Origin: JBAXEO01 sp963789515 | GTDB lineage: Bacteria; Actinomycetota; Coriobacteriia; Anaerosomatales; JAAXUF01 | Direction of reading: 5' to 3' | Assembly: GCA_963789515.1 (NCBI GenBank) | Contig: CAWBKW010000002.1 | Location: 434,001-498,000, forward strand | Length of the DNA: 64,000 bases | Shown here: piece after piece, positions 8,119 through 17,839 of the stretch | How the letters are laid out: each line of letters opens with the position of its first letter | Position numbering within the stretch: the stretch's first letter is position 1 | Translations under genes and position numbers: made by a program | Notes under the pieces: generated by a model | Databases searched by the model: none | What the model was told of the DNA's origin: nothing | The model's input: the letters and a program-made list of their open reading frames with translations, nothing else

Positions 8119-9471
8119 GTGTCGGCCACACTCACGTACGACGCGGCGCTCGCGGAGCTCTCGCGGGCGCTCGTCTTCGGCATCAATCCCTCGCTCGATG
8201 GCGTGAAGGCCCTCTGTGCAGAACTCGGGAACCCTGAGAACGCCTATGCCTCCGTGCAGATCGCCGGTACGAACGGCAAGAGCTCGACCGCGCGCGCTAC
8301 CGCCGCGCTGCTCCGCGCCGAGGGCATCGCCACGGGGCTGTACACCAGCCCCGAGCTGGAGCGCTATCCCGAGCGTATCGAGATCGACGGAGCGGTGATA
8401 GGCGATGCGGACTTCGCTCTCGCGGTCAGCGCGGCGCTCGATGCCGCCCGCGCCCTGCGAGGGCCTGAGGGTGTCGGGACCGCCGCCGGGTTCACTGAGT
8501 TCGAGCTGCTGACCGCTGCCGCGCTCTGGCTCTTCCGCGAGGAGGGCATCCGGATCGCCGTGCTCGAAGTGGGGCTCGGCGGCCGCTGGGACGCTACCAG
8601 CGTCGTGTCGCCTAGCGTCGCCGCGATAACCGGCGTCGGGCTCGACCACACCGCCATTCTCGGCGACACGGTTGAGGCCATCGCCGCGGAGAAGGCCGCC
8701 ATCATCCGGCCCGCCTCCTCGCCCGTGTTGGGACCGGGAACCGCAGGGGTCGAGAGCGTGTTCCTCGCGCGCGCCAAGGCCGTCGAAGCCAACCCTCGCG
8801 CAGTGCGCCGAGACGACGAGCCCTCGCCGGTGGCCGAAGCCCTGACCGTTCGGTATTCGCTCGTCGCCCGTCCCGATCGGCCCGGCGGAACGACCGTGGT
8901 CGACGTGCGCGGCGTGCACGCGGCGTATGCGGGACTCGCGTTGCCGGCGCCGAGCTACCAAGCGGGCAACGTTGCTACCGCTGTCGCGATCGCCGAAGCC
9001 GCCCTCGGCCGGGGGCTGGACGCCGATGCGGCGCGTGGCGCCTTGTCGGCGCTGACTTTCCCGGGACGCTTCGAGCTGGTCCGCGCAGAGTCGCCCATCA
9101 TCGTCGACGGCTCCCATAACCCCCAGGCCGCTGCCGTCCTCGCGGAGGCGGTTCGAGAGGCCTTCCCGGGGACCAGACCGCTGTTGCTACTCGGGGTGCT
9201 TGCCGACAAGGACGCGCGCGGCATCGTCTCTGCGCTCGCGCCCGTGGTCAGCGGCATCATCGTCACGCAACCGGAGTCGCCGCGTGCGCGACCGGCGGCC
9301 GAGCTCGCCGCGATCGTCGAGGAGGTCACCGGCACCCGGCCGACTGAGACCTACGCGAGCATCGCCGAGGCGCTCGCGGGGACGGTGCCGCATATGCACG
9401 GCGGCCTGCTCATCACCGGGAGCCTCACGACGGCAGGGCAGGCACGGCGGCTGCTTCGCGAGCGGCCCTGA
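8119..9471 (+). CDS. folC: Folylpolyglutamate synthase / dihydrofolate synthase
   Basis: A 450-residue Mur-ligase-family enzyme. The ATP-binding P-loop is IAGTNGKSSTARA (about residue 48), the central domain shows EVGLGGRWDATSVV, and the C-terminal ligase domain has VDGSHNPQAA and LLGVLADKD. FolC adds glutamate to folates, and in bacteria often also forms dihydrofolate from dihydropteroate. The GTG at 8119 is the first start after the valS stop. The valS-folC pairing is common in Gram-positive bacteria. Residues for strict polyglutamylation versus bifunctional activity cannot be resolved by eye. Confidence 0.95.
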   Translation: MSATLTYDAALAELSRALVFGINPSLDGVKALCAELGNPENAYASVQIAGTNGKSSTARATAALLRAEGIATGLYTSPELERYPERIEIDGAVIGDADFALAVSAALDAARALRGPEGVGTAAGFTEFELLTAAALWLFREEGIRIAVLEVGLGGRWDATSVVSPSVAAITGVGLDHTAILGDTVEAIAAEKAAIIRPASSPVLGPGTAGVESVFLARAKAVEANPRAVRRDDEPSPVAEALTVRYSLVARPDRPGGTTVVDVRGVHAAYAGLALPAPSYQAGNVATAVAIAEAALGRGLDADAARGALSALTFPGRFELVRAESPIIVDGSHNPQAAAVLAEAVREAFPGTRPLLLLGVLADKDARGIVSALAPVVSGIIVTQPESPRARPAAELAAIVEEVTGTRPTETYASIAEALAGTVPHMHGGLLITGSLTTAGQARRLLRERP

Positions 9472-9509
9472 TCGAACCCGGCGCGACGTGCTCAGCGCGC
9501 GGGTGCTTC

Positions 9510-9518
9510 TGCTAGAAT
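9510..9518 (+). promoter_or_regulatory. Extended -10 promoter
   Basis: TGC-TAGAAT lies 48 bases upstream of the gene starting at 9567, in the gap after folC. It has the same sequence as the extended -10 before valS. Confidence 0.5.
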
Positions 9519-9566
9519 CCCGCATGTGCGCCGTCGGTTCGGCGCCGTCCATCTGAAAGGGAATCC

Positions 9567-10001
9567 ATGGGCGAACTGCTAGCACCGATTCTGAACAATC
9601 CTCTTTTCGGCCTGACGAAGAACCTCTGCGGGCTCTTCATCGTCGTGGTCGACATCGCACTGATCTTCTGGGTCTACCGTGACGCCAACCGGCGCGGCGC
9701 GATGGGCTGGTTCTGGGCGCTCGCGACGCTCATGTTCTCGTTCGCCGGCTGGATCGTGTACCTGGTTGTCCGCCCGCCCGAGTTCGTCGAGGATGCCCGC
9801 GAGCGACAGCTCGAGATCCGCTCGCGCGAAGCCGAGCTTGCACGCGACTACGAGACCTGCCCGGCGTGCTACAAGCCGGTCGAGAAGGACTTCCTCATCT
9901 GCCCTCACTGCATGAAGAAGCTGCGCAAGCCGTGCATCGAGTGCGGCAAGGCGCTCAAACTCAACTGGCAGGTCTGCCCGTACTGCAAGACCCAGCAGTA
10001 G
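9567..10001 (+). CDS. Membrane protein with C-terminal double zinc ribbon
   Basis: A 144-residue protein with two hydrophobic segments (about residues 18-36 and 47-66), a charged linker (EDARERQLEIRSREAEL), and a C-terminal zinc-ribbon pair. The cysteines are arranged CPAC...CPHC and CIEC...CPYC, eight in four CxxC knuckles. The zinc ribbons should face the cytoplasm if the helices form a hairpin. No catalytic motif is seen. Similar small ribbon proteins occur in Actinobacteria and Firmicutes without assigned function. It has its own candidate promoter, an AAAGGGA ribosome site, and a downstream hairpin, so it is probably monocistronic. Confidence 0.8.
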   Translation: MGELLAPILNNPLFGLTKNLCGLFIVVVDIALIFWVYRDANRRGAMGWFWALATLMFSFAGWIVYLVVRPPEFVEDARERQLEIRSREAELARDYETCPACYKPVEKDFLICPHCMKKLRKPCIECGKALKLNWQVCPYCKTQQ

Positions 10002-10028
10002 CGCCCCGCGCCGCTGTCACGAACCGCT

Positions 10029-10052
10029 CCGCCCCGTCAAGAAACGGGGCGG
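10029..10052 (+). terminator. Hairpin between zinc-ribbon gene and thrS
   Basis: CCGCCCCGT-CAAGAA-ACGGGGCGG is a 9-bp GC-rich perfect stem followed by CTTC. It probably terminates the zinc-ribbon gene transcript. Because it lies 28 bases before the thrS start it could also act in the thrS leader. Confidence 0.6.
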
Positions 10053-10080
10053 CTTCGCATCGATGAGGAGCGACAGAGCC

Positions 10081-11995
10081 ATGCCGGACATCAGCGTCTA
10101 CCTTCCCGACGGCAGCGCCAAGGCGGTTCCGGAGGGGTCCACCGTGCTCGGGGTGGCTGAAGCGATCGGCCCACGACTCGCCCAAGCCGCCATCGCCGGC
10201 AAGCTGGGCGGCGACCTGGTCGACGTGAACACCACGGTGGCTGACGGCGACGCCGTAGAGATCATCACGAACAAGAGCCCCGAGGCGCTGCACATCCTGC
10301 GTCATTCGGCTGCGCATGTGATGGCCGAGGCGGTCAAGGACCTCTACCCGATGGTCCAGTTCGGCATCGGCCCCGCGATCGAGGACGGCTTCTACTACGA
10401 CTTCGGGATGGAGCGCCCGTTCACGCCGGAAGACCTCGAGGCGATCGAGGCGCGCATGGCGCAGATCATCGCCGAGGAACTGCCCTTCAGGCGCACCGAG
10501 ATCGACAAGCTCGAGGCGTGGGACGAGTTCGAGCAGCAGGGCCTCAAGCGGGAGCTCATCGCCGAGCTCCCCGAGTCCGAGACGATCTCGATCTACCGAC
10601 AGGGCGCGTTCACCGACCTGTGCCGTGGTCCGCACGTGCCCGATACCGGACGTATCGGCGCCTTCAAGCTCACTAAGATCGCCGGCGCGTACTGGCGTGG
10701 CGACAACGAACGCCCCATGCTCCAGCGCATCTACGGAACCGCATGGTTCACGCAGAAGGACCTCGACGAGTATCTCGACCGTCTCGACCAGGCCGAGAAG
10801 CGCGACCACCGCAAGCTGGGCAAGGAGCTTGACCTCTTCAGCTTCCACGAGATCGCGGGCGCGGGACTGCCCATCTACCACCCCAAGGGCGCGCGCGTGC
10901 TGCGCCTCATGCAGGAGTGGCTGCGTGGCGTGCTCTACGAGCGCGGCTACGAGGAAGCCATCACGCCGCACATCTACAAGACCGACGTCTGGAAGATCAG
11001 CGGCCACTACGACTTCTACGGCGAGAACATGTACTTCTTCAACATCGACGAAGGCGAAGGCAAGACCAACGAGTACGCGGTCAAGCCGATGAACTGCCCC
11101 GGTCACGTCCTGATCTTCGGCAACGACGTGCGGAGCTACCGCGATCTGCCGATGCGCATCAGTGAGTTCGGTACCGTCTACCGTCACGAACTCTCCGGCG
11201 TCGTACACGGACTCATGCGAGCTCGCGGTTTCACGCAGGACGATGCGCACATCTTCTGCACGCGCCGAGCAGGTCCATGACGAGGTCATCGGTATGCTCG
11301 ACTTCGTGGACTACGTCATGGGCGTCTTTGGCTTCGAGTACTCCGCTGAGGTCTCGACCCGTCCGGAGAAGTCCATCGGCGACGACGCCGACTGGGATAT
11401 CGCGACCAACGCGCTCATCGAGACGCTCACGGAGCGCGGTGTTCCCTTCGAGCTCAACGAGGGAGACGGCGCGTTCTACGGGCCCAAGATCGACATCAAG
11501 CTCAAGGACGCCATCGGCCGCACGTGGCAGTGCTCGACCATCCAGGTCGACTTCAACTTCCCCGCGCGCTTCGGCCTGACGTACCGCACCGCCGAGAACA
11601 CCGAAGCCGTCCCGTTCATGCTACACCGCACCATTCTCGGCAGCATGGAGCGCTTCTTCGGCATCCTCATCGAGCACTACGCGGGGGCCTTCCCGACGTG
11701 GCTCGCACCCGTGCAGGCCATGCTCATCCCGATCTCCGACCGGCACATCGAGCATGCCGAGGCCGTCGCCAAGCGGCTTCGCGCGGCCGGCGTGCGCACC
11801 GAGCTCCAGGTCGACAACGAGCCGATGCGGGTCAAGATCGCCAAGGCGCAGCAGCAGAAGGTGCCCTACATGCTCGTGATCGGCGACAAGGAGATCGAGA
11901 ACGATTCGGTCGGTGTCCGAGAGCGCACACAGGGCGACATCGGAGCGATGGGTGTCGCGGAGTTCGCCGAACTCGTGGTGAGCCAGCGCCCGTAG
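10081..11995 (+). CDS. thrS: Threonyl-tRNA synthetase (single-base frame break)
   Basis: The sequence encodes an N-terminal TGS domain (SVYLPDGSAKAVPEG), the editing domain with HSAAHVMAE, and the class II core: KPMNCPGHVLIF, motif 2 YRHELSGVVHGLMRARGF, and motif 3 GSMERFFGILIEHY, followed by the anticodon-binding domain. The first frame stops at 11280, but the protein continues in the +1 frame from EQVHDEVIGML. One extra base at about 11258-11265 explains this; without it the product is 637 residues, the normal ThrRS size. The ATG at 10081 has GAGGAG 10 bases upstream. As thrS is normally essential, a sequence error is more likely than a dead gene. Confidence 0.93.
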
Positions 11996-12101
11996 CGCTC
12001 ATTCCGGCCGATGCGGCCCAGGCGCGTCGCCTTTACGGTGTCGGCCCCGGCGGCTATCCTGAACATATGTTCGATTGCCGTGCGAGGGAGGCGGGGGAGA
12101 C

Positions 12102-12621
12102 GTGATCATTCTCGGGATCGACCCCGGCCTCGCCAACACCGGATGGGGCGTCATCGAGCTGGATGGGCCGCGCAGCCGGTGCGTCGCTTACGGGTGCGTG
12201 ACCACGCGTGCCGACGAGCAGCTCGCGCAGCGGCTCTCGGCCATCCACGACGGCATCGCGGCCGTCATCGAGCGCTACAAGCCGGCAGAGTGCGCCGTCG
12301 AAAGCGTCTTCTTCGGTACCAACGCGAAGAGCGCCTTCGCCACCGGTCAGGCGCGGGGCGTCGCCCTGCTTGGCCACCGCCGCCTCTCGCGTCGAGATCG
12401 CCGAGTACTCCCCGGTGCAGATCAAGAGCGTGGTGGCGGGCAGCGGCACCGCAGACAAGAAGCAGATGCAGTACATGGTGCGCGCGCTCCTCGACCTCGA
12501 CCACGAACCCAAGCCTGACCATTGCGCCGATGCGCTGGCCGCCGCGATCTGCCACTCCGCCCTGCGCGGCCGCGCCGCCCTCGAGCGCGCCACCGCGCGA
12601 GTGGCCCGGGAGTCCGCATGA
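12102..12621 (+). CDS. ruvC: Holliday junction resolvase RuvC (single-base frame break)
   Basis: A GTG at 12102 with GGGGGAGA upstream begins VIILGIDPGLANTGWG. Catalytic acidic residues are in GIDPG, AVESVFF and the C-terminal HCADALAAAICH. The frame breaks at 12372, where CTTGGCC would read LATAASRVEIAEYSPVQIK with one G fewer; the product is then 172 residues. RuvC cleaves Holliday junctions symmetrically while bound to RuvAB. Its stop overlaps the ruvA start (ATGA), giving the ruvC-ruvA-ruvB operon. A TATCCT -10 candidate lies at 12055. Confidence 0.93.
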
Positions 12622-13211
12622 TCGCCTTTCTCACCGGTCGCGTCGTCGGCAAGTCGCCCACACATGCGCTGATCGAGGTACACGGCATCGGGTACCGGCT
12701 CGCGATGTCGAGCAGCTCGCTCTACGCCTTGCCCCCCGATGGCGATACCGTCACGGTCCACACCTACCTCTACGTCCGCGAGGACGAGCTCTCGCTCTTC
12801 GGCTTCGAAAGCCTCGCCGAGAAGAAGGCGTTCGAGCTGCTGATCACGGTCAGCGGCGTCGGTCCCAAGGTCGCGCTGGCAGCACTCTCGACACTGTCCC
12901 CCGACGACCTGGCTGCCGCCGTCGCCGCCGATGACGCCGCGATGATCTCCAGCGTTCCGGGCATCGGCGCCAAGACGGCTCAGCGCATCATCCTCGACCT
13001 CAAGGACAAGCTCGGCGCGGATTCTGGGCGCGCCGCGATGCCGCGCGTTGGAGCCGCCGCGACGGCATCGGCCGAAGCGACTGACGCGCTTCTCGGCATG
13101 GGATTCTCCGCGGCGGAAGCCGCTGCTGCGCTCAAGGGATACGACGGAGCGGCCGGCGATCCCCAAGCGCTTCTCAGGTACGCGCTGCAGCGGCTGGGGA
13201 GCGGACGATGA
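12618..13211 (+). CDS. ruvA: Holliday junction branch-migration DNA-binding subunit
   Basis: A 197-residue protein with the RuvA domain order: an N-terminal OB fold (MIAFLTGRVVGKSPTHALIEV), two helix-hairpin-helix motifs (ITVSGVGPKVALAAL and SSVPGIGAKTAQRIIL), and a C-terminal UBA-like domain (DALLGMGFSAAEAAAAL) that contacts RuvB. RuvA tetramers clamp the four-way junction. The ATG overlaps the ruvC stop, and the TGA overlaps the ruvB start by four bases. Confidence 0.97.
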   Translation: MIAFLTGRVVGKSPTHALIEVHGIGYRLAMSSSSLYALPPDGDTVTVHTYLYVREDELSLFGFESLAEKKAFELLITVSGVGPKVALAALSTLSPDDLAAAVAADDAAMISSVPGIGAKTAQRIILDLKDKLGADSGRAAMPRVGAAATASAEATDALLGMGFSAAEAAAALKGYDGAAGDPQALLRYALQRLGSGR

Positions 13212-14284
13212 GCACCGTGTGGGAGGCCCCTGATGCGGGCGACGCAGGCGACGCGAACGAAGCCGAGCGGCTCGTCACCGGGGCGTTCATCGAAGACGAT
13301 CTCGAGATCGATCGCTCGCTGCGCCCCCGGTGTCTCGATGAGTACCTGGGTCAGGCTCGCGTCAAGGACAACCTCGGCGTCCTGATCGACGCGGCGCGGC
13401 AGCGCGACGAGCCCCTCGACCACGTCTTGCTGTCGGGCCCGCCTGGCCTCGGCAAGACCACGCTCGCGCAGGTCATCGCCAACGAGCTGGGAGTCAAGCT
13501 CAAGACGACCAGCGGACCCGCGGTCGAGCGGCCCGGCGACCTGGCTGCGATCCTCACCAACCTCGAGGAGCGCGATGTCCTCTTCATCGACGAGATCCAC
13601 CGTCTCAACCGCGTCGTAGAAGAGGTCCTCTACCCGGCGATGGAGGACTTCACCCTCGACATCATCATCGGCAAGGGGCCTGCGGCGCGCTCGATCAGGC
13701 TGGAGCTCCCGCGGTTCACCCTGGTCGGCGCGACCACGCGCACCGGGCTGCTCACCGGCCCGCTCCGCGACCGGTTCGGCATGTCGTTCCGCCTCGACTA
13801 CTACTCGGCCGAAGAGCTCAGGGCCATCGTCGAGCGCTCCGCGAAGATCCTCGATGTCAGCATCGATGTTGAGGGCGCCGCCGAGATCGCGCGGAGGTCG
13901 CGCGGGACACCGAGGCTCGCCAACAGGCTCCTCAAGCGCGTCCGGGACTTCGCCCAGGTGCGCCACGAGGGGAGCATCGACGAGGATATCGCGGCCGAGG
14001 CACTCGCCTTCTTCGAGGTCGATCACCTCGGGCTCGACGCGATGGACAACAAGATCCTGTTCATGCTCGCCGAGACGTTTCGGGGCAAGCCTGTCGGGCT
14101 CAACACGATCGCGAGCGCCGTCGGCGAGGAGCCAGGTACCCTCGAAGACGTCTACGAGCCCTACCTGCTGCAGCTGGGGTTGTTGGCGCGCACGCCCAAG
14201 GGCAGGCAGGCGACCGCGCGCGCGTACGAGCACCTCGGCATGACAGCTCCATCCGACGCGGCCGGGCAAGCGGGCCTGTTCTGA
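13208..14284 (+). CDS. ruvB: Holliday junction branch-migration ATPase
   Basis: A 358-residue AAA+ motor. Walker A is SGPPGLGKTTLAQ, Walker B is VLFIDEIHRLN, sensor 1 is LVGATTRTG, and the arginine-finger region LRDRFGM follows. The C-terminal winged helix (LNTIASAVGEEPGTLEDVYEPYL) binds DNA. RuvB hexamers drive branch migration with RuvA. The N-terminus has about 20 extra acidic residues (EAPDAGDAGDANEAER) before the conserved core. The stop is shared with the next start (TGATG). Confidence 0.98.
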   Translation: MSTVWEAPDAGDAGDANEAERLVTGAFIEDDLEIDRSLRPRCLDEYLGQARVKDNLGVLIDAARQRDEPLDHVLLSGPPGLGKTTLAQVIANELGVKLKTTSGPAVERPGDLAAILTNLEERDVLFIDEIHRLNRVVEEVLYPAMEDFTLDIIIGKGPAARSIRLELPRFTLVGATTRTGLLTGPLRDRFGMSFRLDYYSAEELRAIVERSAKILDVSIDVEGAAEIARRSRGTPRLANRLLKRVRDFAQVRHEGSIDEDIAAEALAFFEVDHLGLDAMDNKILFMLAETFRGKPVGLNTIASAVGEEPGTLEDVYEPYLLQLGLLARTPKGRQATARAYEHLGMTAPSDAAGQAGLF

Positions 14285-14658
14285 TGGCGCAGGATGGTTC
14301 AGCAGGCGGCACACGGCCGACAGCACCGCTGACCCGCGAGGAGCAGCTCGACCGTGAGCTCTCGAAGGGCGAGCTCGACGAGCTGCCCCCCAATCAGGTG
14401 AAGGGGCTTCTCGGCGAGAAGAATCCCAAGCTCAAGGTGGTAGACAGCTTCGAACCCGACCTCAGTGCCGGTGTTTCTCAGGAGATGGACCTGCCGGTCG
14501 TCTGGATGGGTATCGTCCTGGCCTATCTGGTGTTCTTTCCGCTGGCGTACGTCATCCTCTGGCGAACCAGGCTCATCACCCAACGCAACAAGATCATCGT
14601 GAGCGCTGTTGGTGCGGCCGGCATCGCCTACGTTGTGTTTCGGCTCGTGACGGGCTAG
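14284..14658 (+). CDS. Hypothetical membrane protein with two TM segments
   Basis: A 124-residue protein with a polar N-terminal half (LTREEQLDRELSKGELDELPPNQVKGLLGEKNPKLKVV) and two hydrophobic helices (about residues 74-93 and 104-121). I do not recognise the family. The ATG shares a base with the ruvB stop, and the next gene starts 3 bases after its stop, so it belongs to the ruvCAB transcript. The N-terminal half is probably cytoplasmic. Confidence 0.7.
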   Translation: MAQDGSAGGTRPTAPLTREEQLDRELSKGELDELPPNQVKGLLGEKNPKLKVVDSFEPDLSAGVSQEMDLPVVWMGIVLAYLVFFPLAYVILWRTRLITQRNKIIVSAVGAAGIAYVVFRLVTG

Positions 14659-14661
14659 GAG

Positions 14662-15810
14662 ATGGCGAAGCCCGCCGGCGCTGAGCGTTCGTCGAGGATG
14701 CAGCCACTCTGGGCACGAGTCGACGCCAACCGGACCAAGCTGGCCGCCTTCGTACTCCTCTTCGTGGTCGGGTCGGCTGTGCTCCTGGCCGCAGCGCTCG
14801 TCGCCGTGCCGGGGGCCCTTATCGGCCTCGTGCTTGCCACCCCGGGATCGGGGTACTGGCCCGGATATGCGCTCACTGTCGCCGGCGCGGTCGCCTTCCT
14901 GCTCGCGCTCGGGTCGCTGCTCTCCGCAGTGCAGCTGGCGAACGCCGAGGACTGGGTGAGGAACCGTTTCAGCGGCCGTGACCTGCAGGCGGGGGAGGCG
15001 CCCGAGCTTGAATCGGCGCTGGTCGACATGGCGCTCGCGGCAGGCCTGGCCGGTCCTCCGAGCGTGATCGTGCTCGCCGAGCAGGGCGAGAACGCCTTCG
15101 CACTGGGGACGGCGCGCAAGCGCGCCGTGGTCGGCGTGACCGAGGGGCTGCTTCGCGACTTCACCCAAGACGAGCAGCGTGCAGTCGCGGCGACACTCGT
15201 CGCGCGCATCGTGGCCGGCGACATCATGTTCGGGACTGCACTCGCCGCGCTCATGGGGCCGGTACAGGCGATGAGGGGTTCTCGGAAGGGAGCCGGCGCG
15301 GCCGCGACGGGATGCGCTGATGCGGGCTGCTCAAGTCCGGGCTGTGGTGATCCCGGGTGCGCGAATGCGGGCGGGTGCTCCGACATCGGCGACCTTGCCG
15401 ACTTCGACAGCGACTCGGCGGGCGGATGCCTCGCCGCTATCGGCATCGCGCTGTTCATCGCGTTCGTGATCGCGGTGACGTACGCGGCGCTCTTGATAGC
15501 GACGTGGATCGTGACGTTGTGGGGGAGGGCTTTGCAGCGTACGAGCTACGAGAAGGCCGACGCCGAGGGGATGCTGTTGCTCAAGGACCCAGCGCCGATG
15601 ATCTCGGCGCTCAGAAAGGCGATCCTCTCGTCGAACTTCGTGTCGAACGGCGATCAGTCCTACGACGGCATCTTCTACGCGTCGACCTCGGGTACGCCCA
15701 GGGTTGAGCGGGCCGAGCGGCGTCGGTTCGAGAGGCTCTGCGAGGTGCTGGGGGTAGAGGGGCTCATGGCGTCACTGGAGGCATCGGACGCTGCGCCGCC
15801 GGCCGCATAG
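14662..15810 (+). CDS. M48/HtpX-like membrane protein lacking the HExxH zinc motif
   Basis: A 382-residue protein with two N-terminal and two central hydrophobic segments. The stretch ENAFALGTARKRAVVGVTEGLL (about 150-172) matches the HtpX/M48 pattern NAFA-G-AVxVTxGLL. At the place where active members have HExxH the sequence is AVAATLVARIVAGDI, so both zinc histidines and the catalytic Glu are missing. A later YEKADAEGMLLLKDP resembles the distal ligand region. Between lies an insert with five cysteines at about five-residue spacing (residues about 216-240). It is probably a pseudo-protease with a non-catalytic membrane role. It is co-transcribed with the 14284 gene. Confidence 0.75.
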   Translation: MAKPAGAERSSRMQPLWARVDANRTKLAAFVLLFVVGSAVLLAAALVAVPGALIGLVLATPGSGYWPGYALTVAGAVAFLLALGSLLSAVQLANAEDWVRNRFSGRDLQAGEAPELESALVDMALAAGLAGPPSVIVLAEQGENAFALGTARKRAVVGVTEGLLRDFTQDEQRAVAATLVARIVAGDIMFGTALAALMGPVQAMRGSRKGAGAAATGCADAGCSSPGCGDPGCANAGGCSDIGDLADFDSDSAGGCLAAIGIALFIAFVIAVTYAALLIATWIVTLWGRALQRTSYEKADAEGMLLLKDPAPMISALRKAILSSNFVSNGDQSYDGIFYASTSGTPRVERAERRRFERLCEVLGVEGLMASLEASDAAPPAA

Positions 15811-15882
15811 GGCGGGCTGACAACCGGACTCGGGTACATACGTTGAGGAACGTGCCGCGAAGACGATCCAACGGAGACCTCA

Positions 15883-17460
15883 GTGCCCGACGCAGAAGTG
15901 ACAGCTCCTGACGTGACGCGTTCAGCCCCCAGTCTCGTTCCTCTGATGCTTGTCACTGCGGCCACCGGCTACATCGGCCGCAACCTGGTCAAGCCGCTCG
16001 AGGCCGCGGGCTACCGGGTCCGCGCCGCCGCCAGATCGCCGCGCAAGCTCTCGGGTATCGTCTCGCCGAACACCGACGTCGCACAAGCCGATGCGTTCGA
16101 TCCGGCGGCCGTCGCCGCGTCGCTTGCGGGAGTGGACACGGCGTTCTACCTCATCCACACCCTTGGGGCGGGCGCTGACTACGCCAAGCGAGACCGTGAG
16201 GCCGCCGAGATATTCGCGCGGGCCGCCGCAGACGCCGGCGTGCGCCGAATCGTGTTCTTCGGCGGGCTCGGCGCCAACGCCGAGGATCTCTCAGAGCACC
16301 TGGCGAGCCGCCACGAGGTGGGGCGTGTGCTCGCCTCGACCGGCGTGGAGGTCGTCGAGTTCCGGGCCTCGATCGTCATCGGCAGCGGATCGACCTCGTT
16401 CGAGATGATCCGCAATCTGGTTGAGAAACTGCCGGCGATGACGACGCCTCGCTGGGTGCGCATGCCGTGCCAGCCGATCGCCATCCACGACGTCGCGAGT
16501 TACCTGGTAGCAGCGGTGCGCCTTCCCGAGGACGCCGGTTGCCGGCACCGGGTCTACGAGGTCGGTGGCTCCGACATCGTCACGTACGGCGACCTGCTGA
16601 GCATGTACGCGCATCACCGGGGGCTCAGGAGACTCGTCATCCCGGTGCCCGTGCTGTCGCCGGGCCTCTCGGGCTGGTGGCTCTACCTCTTCACCCCCAA
16701 GCAGGCGACGGTCGGAAGGCAGCTGGCCGAGTCGCTCCGCCACCCGACGGTGGTCACCGACGATTCCGCCGCCCGGGACTTCCCCAACGTCCACCCGGTG
16801 AGCGCGGAGTGCGCCTTCGATCGGGCGTTCACCGAGTCGGAGGAGGCGTTCGCATCGATCAGATGGAGCGAGGAGCTCGCCGACACGCCCGCCGGAGTGC
16901 CCTCGAGCTTCGAGCGAGAGGGTCGCTACGTGGACTCGCGTACGCTGCAGGTCTCCTGCCCGCCCGAAGCGGCGTTCGACCCGGTCGCCTGCATCGGCGG
17001 CGAGAACGGTTGGTACGCGTTCGACACGCTGTGGGACATCCGGGGCTTCATGGACCTCGCGCTCGGGGGTCCTGGGCGCCGACGCGGCCGGCGCGACCAG
17101 TACGCCCTCATGGAGGGCGACGCTTTGGAGTGGTGGCGCGTCGAGCAGGTCGAGGCGCCCTGGCTGCTGCGCCTCAAGGCCGAGATGGTGATGCCCGGCG
17201 AAGGATGGCTTCAGTACGAGCTGGTCTCTGCCGATGAGGGGACTGTGGTCAGACAGACGGCTACATTCGAACCGAAGGGGATCCTCGGGAGGCTCTACTG
17301 GTACTCGGTTCTACCGTTCCACCATTTCGTCTTCAACGGTACTCTGAAGGGCATCGAACGGGAGTGTACGGCCCTGGTCACCGGGCCCAACACGTGCCCG
17401 CTTCCGGGCGCTTGGGATCGCGAGACGGCACGGCGGACGGGCGGTGACGAAGGAGCTTGA
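15883..17460 (+). CDS. NAD(P)-binding epimerase fused to DUF2867/SRPBCC-like domain
   Basis: A 525-residue protein. The N-terminal half is an extended/atypical SDR Rossmann domain: VTAATGYIGRNLVKPLEAAGYRVRAAAR, then FYLIHTLGAGADYAKRDREAA and FFGGLGA. The C-terminal 180 residues (TLQVSCPPEAAF...GENGWYAFDTLWDIRGFMD...EWWRVEQVEAPWLLRLKAEM) resemble the DUF2867 hydrophobic-ligand domain found with such SDRs. The substrate is unknown; related proteins are annotated as NmrA/YbjT-like. The GTG start at 15883 has ACGGAGA five bases upstream. Confidence 0.82.
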   Translation: MPDAEVTAPDVTRSAPSLVPLMLVTAATGYIGRNLVKPLEAAGYRVRAAARSPRKLSGIVSPNTDVAQADAFDPAAVAASLAGVDTAFYLIHTLGAGADYAKRDREAAEIFARAAADAGVRRIVFFGGLGANAEDLSEHLASRHEVGRVLASTGVEVVEFRASIVIGSGSTSFEMIRNLVEKLPAMTTPRWVRMPCQPIAIHDVASYLVAAVRLPEDAGCRHRVYEVGGSDIVTYGDLLSMYAHHRGLRRLVIPVPVLSPGLSGWWLYLFTPKQATVGRQLAESLRHPTVVTDDSAARDFPNVHPVSAECAFDRAFTESEEAFASIRWSEELADTPAGVPSSFEREGRYVDSRTLQVSCPPEAAFDPVACIGGENGWYAFDTLWDIRGFMDLALGGPGRRRGRRDQYALMEGDALEWWRVEQVEAPWLLRLKAEMVMPGEGWLQYELVSADEGTVVRQTATFEPKGILGRLYWYSVLPFHHFVFNGTLKGIERECTALVTGPNTCPLPGAWDRETARRTGGDEGA

Positions 17461-17479
17461 GCCGCGAAGGGAGCGAGAG

Positions 17480-17839
17480 ATGCAGTACCAGAACGATCAC
17501 ATACTGAGGCTGGTGGAGCAGCTCGGCTCCATGATGCGGCTCGCGTTCATGCGATTCCGGGAGGGAGAGGGTTCCTCTGAGCCTCTCGACGTCACGAATC
17601 AGGCGATCCAGATGGTGGTCGACGTCGAACCCGAACTGTTCCTGCGGTTCTCGCCCCAGTCGATGGTCTCCTTCCTCGAACTCTCCGGATTCGACGACCG
17701 TCTCGTAGTCAAGCTCGCCGAGGCGATGAGCCTGCAGGCGGAGATTCTCGAAAGCGAAGGGTCGCTGGTGGCGGCCGGTATCCGACGGGAGCAAGTGACC
17801 GCGGTCCTGGAGTCGATCGACCCCGCTCGGGCGAACTGA
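17480..17839 (+). CDS. Hypothetical protein, small helical
   Basis: A 119-residue protein starting MQYQNDHILRLVEQLGSMMRLAF, with a GGGAGCGAGAG ribosome site before the ATG at 17480. An upstream in-frame GTG at 17444 would overlap the preceding gene and is less likely. The protein is mostly predicted helix with no membrane segment or cofactor motif. The N-terminus is reminiscent of the DUF6483 group, but I cannot confirm that. It ends convergently with the superoxide reductase gene 115 bases further on. Confidence 0.65.
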   Translation: MQYQNDHILRLVEQLGSMMRLAFMRFREGEGSSEPLDVTNQAIQMVVDVEPELFLRFSPQSMVSFLELSGFDDRLVVKLAEAMSLQAEILESEGSLVAAGIRREQVTAVLESIDPARAN

